Shown: positions 1 through 6,211 of the stretch, piece after piece
Layout of the letters: each line of letters begins with the position of its first letter
Position numbering within the stretch: position 1 is the stretch's first letter
From: Bacteroidales bacterium
Lineage (GTDB): Bacteria > Bacteroidota > Bacteroidia > Bacteroidales > VadinHA17
Direction of reading: 5' to 3'
DNA: 8,106 bases
Assembly (NCBI GenBank): GCA_013314865.1
Contig: JABUEV010000088.1
Coordinates: 1 to 8,106 of the forward strand
Position numbers and translations under genes: made by a program
The notes under the pieces: generated by a model
The model's database searches: none
Told to the model about the DNA's origin: nothing
What the model saw: the letters and a program-made list of their open reading frames with translations, nothing else

Positions 1-1
1 T

Positions 2-445
2 ACCGCCACGCATGACCGCAGTTGGTGGAACATGATCAGATCGGGTTCGACAATTGCAATGGAGGCATGGGATATGAAATACAAACCAAATTCCGACTGG
101 AACCATGCCTGGGGTGCAGCTCCGGCAAATATTATTCCCGGGTATCTTTGGGGCATAAGACCCACAGCGCCAGGATTTGCAAAGGCAGAAATAAAACCTC
201 AGACAGGGAATTTGACATCAAGCAGGATTGAGGTTCCGACAATAAGGGGAAATATAAAAGCAGAATACAGAAAAACTCAAAACAACGGGGAGGAGTATAT
301 CATCTTTATTCCGGCCAACATGGAATACGACTTTGTTTTTGCAGATCCGGATTTTAGAGTTGTTAAACTCAATGGGAAAAAGGTAAAACCTGGCATAAAC
401 CGACTGCCTCTGCAGTCAGGTACAAACCGGCTGATTATTGACTGA
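2..445 (+). CDS. alpha-L-rhamnosidase, GH78 family, C-terminal fragment
   Basis: This is the 3' end of a larger gene; the frame is open from the left edge and 147 codons are visible. The fragment covers the end of the (alpha/alpha)6 catalytic barrel and the C-terminal beta domain (Bac_rhamnosid_C type). Numbering from the first visible codon, a Ser-Thr-Ile-Ala-Met-Glu-Ala-Trp segment has Glu21, placed like the catalytic base of GH78 enzymes. It is followed by the family-typical SDWNHAWGAAPANIIP (residues 31-46) and a GIRPTAPGF-like segment (51-59) that leads into the beta domain. GH78 enzymes hydrolyse terminal alpha-L-rhamnose from pectin side chains, glycosides or exopolysaccharides; the substrate here cannot be read. 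Localisation is unknown because the N-terminus is missing. The next gene begins 53 bp downstream with no visible promoter, so they are probably one transcript. Family call is firm from the motifs; the Glu21 role is inference. Confidence 0.9.
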   Translation, partial: TATHDRSWWNMIRSGSTIAMEAWDMKYKPNSDWNHAWGAAPANIIPGYLWGIRPTAPGFAKAEIKPQTGNLTSSRIEVPTIRGNIKAEYRKTQNNGEEYIIFIPANMEYDFVFADPDFRVVKLNGKKVKPGINRLPLQSGTNRLIID

Positions 446-498
446 TAAATTCCCCTGATCTGGTTTAATTGATGGATTAATAGTTAATAATTACTACA

Positions 499-2142
499 AT
501 GAAAAAAAGTATCTTACTTATTACAGTGGTTGTTTGCATCATTTTTGCCGGGTGTAAAAAGGAAAATGTTTACAGGGCAGATGTAATAGTATATGGCGGC
601 ACTTCTGCTGCAGTGACCTCAGCGGTTCAGGCAAAAAGAATGGGGCGTTCAGTCATTGTAGTCTCGCCCGACAGGCATCTGGGAGGAATGTCCTCTTCAG
701 GACTTGGATTTACCGATACTGGCAACAAGGAGGTGATCGGAGGTCTGGCCAGGGAGTTCTACCAGCTTATTTACAATCATTATCAGAAGCCTGAAGCATG
801 GAAGTGGCAGAAACAGTCAGAATACGGAAACCGGGGGCAGGGAAATCCAGCCATTGACGGAGAAAAACGAACGATGTGGATCTTTGAACCTCACGTTGCG
901 GAAGAAGCTTTTGAAACTCTGGTGAAAGAGAATAACATAAACGTCCTGAGGGACGAATGGCTCGACCGTGAAAATGGCGTCATCAAGGATAAAAACATGA
1001 AAATTGTTTCCTTTAAGACCCTGAGCGGCAAAATATTCAAGGGGAAAATCTTCATTGATGCAACTTATGAAGGAGACCTGATGGCCGTTGCAGGGGTAAG
1101 TTATCATGTAGGGCGCGAAGCAAATAGTGTTTACGGAGAGACTTGGAACGGAGTGCAGAAAGGAGTGTATCATCATGGCCACTGGTTCAAGGATAATGTC
1201 GACCCTTACAGGATTCCCGGTGATCCCTCAAGCGGTCTCCTGCCGCGGATCTCATCTGAAGACCCAGGTGAAAACGGAACCGGTGACAAAAAGGTGCAGG
1301 CTTATTGCTACAGGCTCTGCCTTACACAGCATCCGGAAAATAAAGTTCCGATTACAAAACCTGAAGGTTATGACAGCACTCAGTACGAGCTTCTAGTGAG
1401 AGTGGCAGAGACCCGGTGGACTGAATTTTTTGCAAAATATGATCCGATACCGAATCTGAAGACTGATGTCAATAATCATGGCCCGTTCAGTTACGATAAT
1501 ATCGGCATGAACTGGGATTATCCCGAAGCTTCCTATGAAAGACGAAAGGAGATTCTTAAAGAACATATAACCTATCAGAAAGGGCTTCTGTATTTTATGG
1601 CCACAGATCCACGTTTGCCGGTATGGGTCAGAGAAACTATGAATTCATGGGGTTATTCAAGGGATGAGTTTGCGGATAACGGCTACTGGCCTTACAATAT
1701 TTATGTTCGTGAAGCAAGACGTATGATAGGAGAATATGTTATGACCGAGAATGATGTTCTATGTAAAAGGCCTGTACCTCATCCTATAGGAATGGGGTCA
1801 TATACAATGGATTCCCATAATGTTCAAAGGTATGTAACTCCAGAAGGGTTCGTACAGAATGAGGGAGACATAGGCGTCAGTGCACCAAAACCATACCAGA
1901 TTGACCTTGGTGCAATAATGCCAAAGAGAAATGAATGTACAAATCTGCTTGTTCCTGTTGCTGTTTCGAGTTCTCACATAGCATTCGGATCAATCAGAAT
2001 GGAACCAGTTTTTATGATACTTGGGCAAAGTGCCGGTACAGTGGCCTCAATGGCAGTTGACAAGCGAAAAGATATTCATGATCTGAAGTATGAAGAAATA
2101 CGGCAGAAACTGATTGACGATGGTCAGATTCTTGAGTATTGA
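499..2142 (+). CDS. secreted FAD-dependent oxidoreductase (PF12831-type), probable lipoprotein
   Basis: A 547-residue protein of the FAD_oxidored family (PF12831). Residues 1-19 form a lipoprotein-like signal: Lys-Lys, a hydrophobic stretch, then FAGC with Cys19 as the lipidation site; Phe at -3 is slightly off the usual Leu. The dinucleotide-binding beta-alpha-beta unit is at 28-56, with glycine motif GGTSAA (33-38) in place of strict GxGxxG, followed by RHLGGMSSSGLG (59-70), typical of this family. Near the C-terminus, NLLVPVAVSSSHIAFGSIRM (482-501) and EPVFMILGQSAG (502-513) match the family's second FAD-contacting region. Length is normal and the protein looks intact. Members often sit beside rhamnosidases and other glycoside hydrolases in Bacteroidota, and some are labelled xanthan lyase in databases; I do not trust that name. 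Substrate and reaction are unknown; a redox step on a sugar or glycoside is my inference. Start chosen because it gives the lipoprotein signal. Confidence 0.88.
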   Translation: MKKSILLITVVVCIIFAGCKKENVYRADVIVYGGTSAAVTSAVQAKRMGRSVIVVSPDRHLGGMSSSGLGFTDTGNKEVIGGLAREFYQLIYNHYQKPEAWKWQKQSEYGNRGQGNPAIDGEKRTMWIFEPHVAEEAFETLVKENNINVLRDEWLDRENGVIKDKNMKIVSFKTLSGKIFKGKIFIDATYEGDLMAVAGVSYHVGREANSVYGETWNGVQKGVYHHGHWFKDNVDPYRIPGDPSSGLLPRISSEDPGENGTGDKKVQAYCYRLCLTQHPENKVPITKPEGYDSTQYELLVRVAETRWTEFFAKYDPIPNLKTDVNNHGPFSYDNIGMNWDYPEASYERRKEILKEHITYQKGLLYFMATDPRLPVWVRETMNSWGYSRDEFADNGYWPYNIYVREARRMIGEYVMTENDVLCKRPVPHPIGMGSYTMDSHNVQRYVTPEGFVQNEGDIGVSAPKPYQIDLGAIMPKRNECTNLLVPVAVSSSHIAFGSIRMEPVFMILGQSAGTVASMAVDKRKDIHDLKYEEIRQKLIDDGQILEY

Positions 2143-2199
2143 ATTAAGTTAACTCCGGGTCAGCACATAACTGGATTTTTCATAGCAGTAAATCTGGGA

Positions 2200-2211
2200 T
2201 TCAATATTGAA
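2200..2211. repeat. 12-bp perfect palindrome upstream of a promoter
   Basis: TTCAATATTGAA is self-complementary and ends 5 bp before the candidate -33 element of the beta-barrel gene promoter. It could be an operator half-site pair, but a 12-bp palindrome is expected about twice by chance in a window of this size, so the functional call is weak. It resembles the core of a longer palindrome at 5496-5509. Confidence 0.25.
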
Positions 2212-2216
2212 ATTAC

Positions 2217-2247
2217 TTGACTCATATTAGTTTAGTTCTTACATTTG
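2217..2247 (+). promoter_or_regulatory. Bacteroidota-type promoter for the beta-barrel gene
   Basis: A -33 TTG (2217-2219) and a -7 box TACATTTG (2240-2247, perfect TAnnTTTG) are separated by 20 bp, as expected for the primary sigma factor of this phylum. Transcription would start near 2254, leaving an untranslated leader of about 110 nt before the ATG at 2364. The leader contains a run of seven T followed by six G (2271-2283). The remainder of the 221-bp intergenic region shows no gene and no convincing terminator for the upstream oxidoreductase. Confidence 0.6.
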
Positions 2248-2363
2248 ATAAATCCAGATCAAATTCGTAATTTTTTTGGGGGGAGCGGCCTGAAAATCCT
2301 TAAAAGAGTAGGGAGTGTAAGCTGAAAAACTAAAGAGTAAGCAATCTTTAAAGCATCTAACCT

Positions 2364-3002
2364 ATGAAAAAAATCTGCTTTTTTATGATGGTAATTTTTA
2401 TTTTATCATTAAGCCCTTCAAATGCTCAGCTTGAGAGGGGCAGTGTGCTTATTGGACTGACATCCACAATGAATCTCTGGGGAGATTACGGATCCGACCT
2501 GCTCAGTATTGGATTTAGTACAAATAAATACAACGGATCAGATCCTTACAAATGCACGAGCTTTAGCCTGATACCGCGTGGAGGTTACTTCATAATGGAT
2601 AATCTTGCAGCAGGGGTTGACATAGCCTTAAGCTTCTGGTCTGAAAAAAGCACTCATTCTGATTATAAAGAATCATCAATGGGAATTGTTGCAGGGCCAT
2701 TTGTAAGATACTATTATCCTCTTGAAAAAGTGTATCCATTCGCCGAATTAAATTTTGGAATCGGAACCGAAAAATACGGATATAAATCCGGCAGTTATGA
2801 AAGTGAAGACAGCAACAGCATCATGCTTTTCGGCTTCGGATTGGGAGCTGCAATACCTCTTGGAGAAAAAGTAACTTTTGATACGACTATAGGTTACACC
2901 AATGTCACATGGAAAGGGAAGGATGAAGAAGCAGACGAAAAAAACACGTCAGGCACTATCGGATTAAAAATGGGGTTTTCTATATTCTTCGGACCAAAAT
3001 AA
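2364..3002 (+). CDS. outer membrane beta-barrel protein (OmpA/OmpW-like porin-family fold)
   Basis: A 212-residue protein with a Sec signal peptide (residues 1-21, ending SNA before Gln22). The mature part is a series of amphipathic strands separated by short polar turns and ends in GLKMGFSIFFGPK. The segment around PRGGYFIMDNLAAGVD, roughly 70-85, is the recurrent strand-turn pattern in small Bacteroidota beta-barrels (PF13505-like), where a Gly-Tyr-Phe strand is followed by Asp-Asn-Leu-Ala and another glycine-rich strand. Acidic-polar loops (for example around YESEDSNS and KDEEADEKN) look surface exposed. It should sit in the outer membrane; no substrate or partner can be read. It has its own promoter 117 bp upstream and a probable terminator after it, so it is likely a single-gene transcript. 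Fold call is good, function unknown. Confidence 0.75.
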   Translation: MKKICFFMMVIFILSLSPSNAQLERGSVLIGLTSTMNLWGDYGSDLLSIGFSTNKYNGSDPYKCTSFSLIPRGGYFIMDNLAAGVDIALSFWSEKSTHSDYKESSMGIVAGPFVRYYYPLEKVYPFAELNFGIGTEKYGYKSGSYESEDSNSIMLFGFGLGAAIPLGEKVTFDTTIGYTNVTWKGKDEEADEKNTSGTIGLKMGFSIFFGPK

Positions 3003-3033
3003 GCGGATAATCACTTAAGCTTTCAATTTTTTC

Positions 3034-3090
3034 AATAGCAGGATTTTTTTCTAACTTTAAGATAGAAGATTACAAGCAAATCCTGCTATT
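3034..3090 (+). terminator. long hairpin, probable transcription terminator after the beta-barrel gene
   Basis: The arms AATAGCAGGATTT (3034-3046) and AAATCCTGCTATT (3078-3090) are perfectly complementary over 13 bp. The 31-nt interior can form a second small stem (TTCTA 3049-3053 with TAGAA 3063-3067). The 3' arm runs straight into a T-rich tract (3089-3096, TTTTATTT), as in a Rho-independent terminator, and the 5' side is preceded by a T-rich tract (3021-3032), so the element could also act on the opposite strand. It starts 31 bp after the stop codon of the beta-barrel gene. The interior loop is longer than usual for a terminator. Confidence 0.6.
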
Positions 3091-3113
3091 TTATTTTAAA
3101 AAATGTAACTTTG
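3083..3113 (+). promoter_or_regulatory. Bacteroidota-type promoter for the DUF5916 gene
   Basis: TAACTTTG at 3106-3113 is a perfect TAnnTTTG -7 box. At 20-bp spacing the -33 position falls on CTG (3083-3085), a weak match to TTG, inside the 3' arm of the preceding hairpin. Transcription would start near 3120, giving a leader of about 25 nt before the ATG at 3146. The -7 box is clear; the -33 element is not. Confidence 0.6.
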
Positions 3114-3145
3114 TGCGCTCAAAATCGTAAAATTTATAATTGTAA

Positions 3146-5428
3146 ATGTCATTGCGATATTCATTTGCTTTAATTCTTCTGATAATCACTTCCGATATTT
3201 TGTTTGCACAGGCAGATTCCTTATCGCAAAGAAAAACTGCGGTTCTCATTAAGAAACTTACTGGTGAAATCAAGTTTGATGGCATACCTGATGAAGTAGC
3301 ATGGAAAGAGATCCCTGCTTTCAGGTTAGTGATGCATTCTCCTGTTTTTGGTAAGTATCCGACTGAAGAAACTGATGTAAGGATTACTTATGATGATCAT
3401 TATCTGTACATTGCCGGTAAGCTTTATTACAAAGACCCCTCAATGATCAGGTCTTCCAGTTATAAGAGAGATTACCAGGGAATGGGGTCAGACTGGTTCG
3501 GGATTCTTCTTGATACGTACAATGACAAGGAAAACTCAATGGCATTTTTTACCACCCCTGAAGGGCTAAGGCTTGATGCCAATATTCAGCGAGATGCTGT
3601 TACCCGTCTGCCGACTGACCTGCCAATGAATATCAGCTGGAATGCCTTCTGGGATGTCCTTACCAAAATCGGTCCCGACGGCTGGTCGGCTGAAATAAGA
3701 GTTCCCATTTCAAGCCTCAGGTTTCAGAATAAGAACGGGGAAGTGCGGATGGGTCTGACTATAGAAAGATGGATTCCTTCAAAGAATGAGATAACTGTAT
3801 ATCCTGCCATCCCGCCAAACTGGGGTCCCAACTCCGTCATGAAACCTTCACAGTCACAGGAAATAGTTTTCAACGGCATAAAACCAGATAAGCCCCTTTA
3901 TATTGCCCCTTACGTCCTGGCCGGTTATGAAACCAGGTATGGCCTGAATGAATCTGAAACAGGATATACCAGGTCAGGCAAACCGGATTTTGAGGCAGGG
4001 CTGGATGTAAAATACGGCATTTCCGAAACGCTGGTGATGGATGTTACTGTAAATACTGATTTCGCACAGGTTGAAGCTGATGACCAGCAGATAAATCTCA
4101 CCAGGTATTCGCTTTATTTTCCTGAAAAAAGAATGTTTTTCCTGGAAAGGGCAAGTGTTTTTGATTTTTCGCTCGGGGGAAACAGCAATCTTTTCTACAG
4201 CCGCCGTATAGGACTCAGTAACATTGGTGGTATGCCTGAACCTGTGCGAATTCTGGGGGGAGCGAGAATAACGGGCAGGATAAAAAACTGGGATGTCGGT
4301 TTCCTTGACATGCAGACAGCTCCCCTGAAGGAAAAATTATCCTCAGGCATTACTGAAACCCTTATACCCTCAGAGAATTTTGGCGCTTTAAGATTCCGCC
4401 GTCAGGTAATTAATGATAACAGTTATGTGGGAGCAATGTTCACAAGCCGCCTGGGCGCAGACGGGTCATATAACCTTGCATATGGTGTTGACGGTATTAT
4501 CCGCGTATTCGGAAATGATTATCTTGATGTGAGGTGGAGCCAGACATTTGAGGATGGAAATATCAATAACTCGCTTAAAGATCCGACGTTTCTGCAGGTC
4601 TTATGGGAAAGACGGACAAATAAGGGTATAATCTACAGTCTGGGTTATTCTCAATCAGGTGCTAATTTTAATCCTGGTATCGGATTTGAAATGATGAATG
4701 ATTATTCAGTGTTAAGAGCGACTCTGGGTTATGGATGGATTTCTGACGAAAAGTCAAAGCTTCACAGTCATTCCATCGAATCCAGGGCAATATACAGGAG
4801 ATATATAGACGATGGGACACTGATGAATTTTACAAATTTCACCGGATGGGAGTTCCAGACCAAGAACCAGTGGCAGGGAAATATTAACCTTGTTTACAAT
4901 TATGATAATCTCAGGGACAGTCTGACAATAAGTCCTGATGAGCTTTATATGGTCCCCGGTGAATACAGCTATTTAAGTATAAGGGCAAATATTACCTCTC
5001 CCATGTCGAAACCGTTCTATGCAATGTTTATGACCGAATCGGGGCAATATTTTGACGGGAACCGCATCTCCTTCAGAATTCAACCGACATTGAGTCTGTC
5101 AAAGCATTTTGAACTTGGGGGAACCTATAATTTTGACCATGTGAGCGTAAGCAAAAGGAATGCATCGATGACAAACCACATAGTCGGTATAAAGGCACTT
5201 TACATGCTTAACACAAAATTATCGGTGAATGCATTCGTACAATATAACACCTCTTTCGGAGGTGTAATTTCAAACCTCAGGCTAAGGTATAATCCAAGGG
5301 AGGGAAATGATTTCTATATAGTATTCGACGAAGACAGGAACACTGACCTCAGCCGGGAGGTGCCTGTTTTGCCTGCCTATAATTTCAGGACAATAATGAT
5401 AAAATACAATTATACTTTCAATCTCTGA
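3146..5428 (+). CDS. CBM9-like / DUF5916 outer-membrane protein
   Basis: A 760-residue protein with a signal peptide (1-21, cleavage at LFA before Gln22). Residues about 38-230 form a CBM9-like domain (PF06452 type): KFDGIPDEVAW (43-53), DDHYLYIAGKLY (83-94), SDWFGILLDTYNDKEN (115-130) and GWSAEIRVPISSLRF (179-193) follow the family pattern of an opening DGxxDExxW, an early aromatic strand, a D-x-x-D segment and a WxxEhxIPxxxL strand. Residues about 240-760 match DUF5916, with the hallmark NTDFAQVEADDQQINLTRYS (303-322) followed by LYFPEKRMFFLE (323-334), then many alternating aromatic/polar strands consistent with a large outer-membrane beta-barrel, ending YNYTFNL. Database labels such as hydrolase are not supported by a visible active site. 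Role unknown; carbohydrate or envelope interaction is inference from the CBM9-like part. Length is normal for the family. It appears monocistronic. Confidence 0.88.
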   Translation: MSLRYSFALILLIITSDILFAQADSLSQRKTAVLIKKLTGEIKFDGIPDEVAWKEIPAFRLVMHSPVFGKYPTEETDVRITYDDHYLYIAGKLYYKDPSMIRSSSYKRDYQGMGSDWFGILLDTYNDKENSMAFFTTPEGLRLDANIQRDAVTRLPTDLPMNISWNAFWDVLTKIGPDGWSAEIRVPISSLRFQNKNGEVRMGLTIERWIPSKNEITVYPAIPPNWGPNSVMKPSQSQEIVFNGIKPDKPLYIAPYVLAGYETRYGLNESETGYTRSGKPDFEAGLDVKYGISETLVMDVTVNTDFAQVEADDQQINLTRYSLYFPEKRMFFLERASVFDFSLGGNSNLFYSRRIGLSNIGGMPEPVRILGGARITGRIKNWDVGFLDMQTAPLKEKLSSGITETLIPSENFGALRFRRQVINDNSYVGAMFTSRLGADGSYNLAYGVDGIIRVFGNDYLDVRWSQTFEDGNINNSLKDPTFLQVLWERRTNKGIIYSLGYSQSGANFNPGIGFEMMNDYSVLRATLGYGWISDEKSKLHSHSIESRAIYRRYIDDGTLMNFTNFTGWEFQTKNQWQGNINLVYNYDNLRDSLTISPDELYMVPGEYSYLSIRANITSPMSKPFYAMFMTESGQYFDGNRISFRIQPTLSLSKHFELGGTYNFDHVSVSKRNASMTNHIVGIKALYMLNTKLSVNAFVQYNTSFGGVISNLRLRYNPREGNDFYIVFDEDRNTDLSREVPVLPAYNFRTIMIKYNYTFNL

Positions 5429-5489
5429 AAGAGTTATCAGATTTTCCTGAGTTACAGAAACACTATCTTTATTTGTTAATAAATTATCC

Positions 5490-5517
5490 GCAAAAGTCAA
5501 TATATTGACATTTTTGC
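5490..5517. promoter_or_regulatory. 28-bp imperfect palindrome, operator or weak terminator
   Basis: The core GTCAATATATTGAC (5496-5509) is a perfect 14-bp palindrome. Flanking GCAAAA (5490-5495) pairs with TTTTGC (5512-5517) across a 2-nt bulge, extending it to 28 bp. It lies 61 bp after the DUF5916 stop codon and 25 bp before the TAAATTTG box of the DUF4402 operon. It may be a regulator-binding site for that operon; as RNA it is an A/U-rich hairpin without a following U-tract, so a terminator is less likely. Confidence 0.4.
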
Positions 5518-5520
5518 ATC

Positions 5521-5550
5521 TTTCAACCCGTTTCTGTTATATTAAATTTG
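5521..5550 (+). promoter_or_regulatory. candidate promoter of the DUF4402/chaperone operon
   Basis: TAAATTTG (5543-5550) is a perfect TAnnTTTG -7 box. The -33 element is uncertain: TTTC at 5521-5524 gives 18-bp spacing, and a better TTTG at 5513-5516 gives a too-long 26 bp. A start near 5557 would give a leader of about 113 nt to the ATG at 5670. The leader contains a 15-bp odd palindrome (5568-5582) and two overlapping hairpins (5590-5608; 5597-5622). A weak -33 box could mean that an activator is needed, which is inference. Confidence 0.45.
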
Positions 5551-5567
5551 AATTCCAGATGGTTGTA

Positions 5568-5582
5568 ATAATTAGTAATTAT
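5568..5582. repeat. 15-bp palindrome in the operon leader
   Basis: ATAATTAGTAATTAT has 7-bp perfectly complementary arms around a central G. It is made mostly of A/T, so chance is a real possibility. It lies in the presumed untranslated leader, about 20 bp after the -7 box. Confidence 0.25.
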
Positions 5583-5589
5583 GACCGTT

Positions 5590-5622
5590 ATATGATTTCC
5601 AATCATATTGATTAAGTTGGAA
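5590..5622 (+). promoter_or_regulatory. two mutually exclusive leader hairpins
   Basis: ATATGATT (5590-5597) pairs with AATCATAT (5601-5608) around a 3-nt loop. Alternatively TTCCAA (5597-5602) pairs with TTGGAA (5617-5622) around a 14-nt loop. The two structures share bases and cannot form together. A run of six T follows at 5629-5634, but 6 nt separate it from the second stem, so this is at best a weak attenuator-like arrangement. Confidence 0.25.
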
Positions 5623-5669
5623 TATAAATTTTTTAATAAGCAGTTAATAATTAAACTAAATTTTGAATT

Positions 5670-6170
5670 ATGAAAAAAATTCTTTTTGTTTCAGTAATGC
5701 TTTTTGCTTTTGCAATGGGTGCCTACAGTCAGTCGGCTACAACCACCGCATCTGCCTCTGCTGTTATTATCGCACCTCTTACAATCACAGTGCAAACTAA
5801 TCTGCATTTTGGCACAGTAATGAGAAGTGCAGCTGCAGGAACTGTAACGGTCTCACCTACAGATGGATCAAGGTCTGCACTCGGAGGTGTTACACTCTCA
5901 GCTCTTGCTCCACTTCACTCAAGAGCTGTGTTTAGGGTTGACGGAGAAACCGGGAGAACTTACAGTATTTCACTTCCAGCCACAGACGTGCTAATCTCGA
6001 ATGGCACCGATCAAATGGAAGTAAATACTTTTACAAGTGATCCTACACCGACTGGATCAATAGTTGCCGGCACATCAACATTATATGTAGGTGCAACACT
6101 AAATGTAGATGCAAACCAGGCTTCAGGGGCCTATACAGGCACTTTCGATGTCACTGTTAATTATAATTAG
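5670..6170 (+). CDS. DUF4402 pilin-like secreted protein (first of two)
   Basis: A 166-residue protein with a Sec signal peptide (1-20, cleavage at AYS before Gln21). The mature 146 residues match DUF4402 (PF14352) throughout: a first strand AVIIAPLTIT (31-40), the family hallmark LHFGTV (45-50), GTVTVSPTDG (57-66), VFRVDGETGRTYSISLP (87-103), LYVGATLNV (138-146) and the C-terminal strand GAYTGTFDVTVNYN (153-166). There is no cysteine. The last strand has Gly 14 residues from the end, penultimate Tyr, and hydrophobics at every second position, the pattern recognised by PapD-type chaperones in classical pilins. I infer a fibre subunit or small surface protein exported by the chaperone encoded two genes downstream. 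Its position as first gene of the operon and its compact size suit a major subunit, which is a guess. The second DUF4402 gene starts after a 41-bp gap. Confidence 0.88.
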   Translation: MKKILFVSVMLFAFAMGAYSQSATTTASASAVIIAPLTITVQTNLHFGTVMRSAAAGTVTVSPTDGSRSALGGVTLSALAPLHSRAVFRVDGETGRTYSISLPATDVLISNGTDQMEVNTFTSDPTPTGSIVAGTSTLYVGATLNVDANQASGAYTGTFDVTVNYN

Positions 6171-6211
6171 AAAAGGAACTTAGTTTAAGAGCAAGCTTCC
6201 AGAACTATTTA

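Noticed and set aside
22..231. Open frame on + strand inside the rhamnosidase end
   Set aside because: Out of frame with the clearly GH78 coding frame; no recognisable motif in its translation.
817..1182. Minus-strand open frame of 121 codons inside the FAD oxidoreductase
   Set aside because: Fully overlaps a conserved-family gene and its translation has no family pattern or signal peptide.
499..2142. Xanthan lyase as the name for the FAD protein
   Set aside because: The label circulates for relatives, but the sequence shows FAD-binding motifs and no polysaccharide lyase features.
5454..5537. 8-bp inverted repeat ACAGAAAC / GTTTCTGT that might flank an invertible promoter segment
   Set aside because: Too short, the pair is expected by chance in an AT-rich region of this size, and the TAAATTTG box lies outside the segment.
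482..5653. AGTTAATAATTA present before both the oxidoreductase (482-493) and first DUF4402 gene (5642-5653)
   Set aside because: A/T-only low-complexity leader sequence of the kind common before Bacteroidota start codons; distances to the ATG differ (5 and 16 bp).
6171..6211. AAAAGGAA just after the first DUF4402 stop as a Shine-Dalgarno site for the next gene
   Set aside because: It lies more than 30 bp from the ATG at 6212, too far to serve it, and this phylum makes little use of Shine-Dalgarno pairing.
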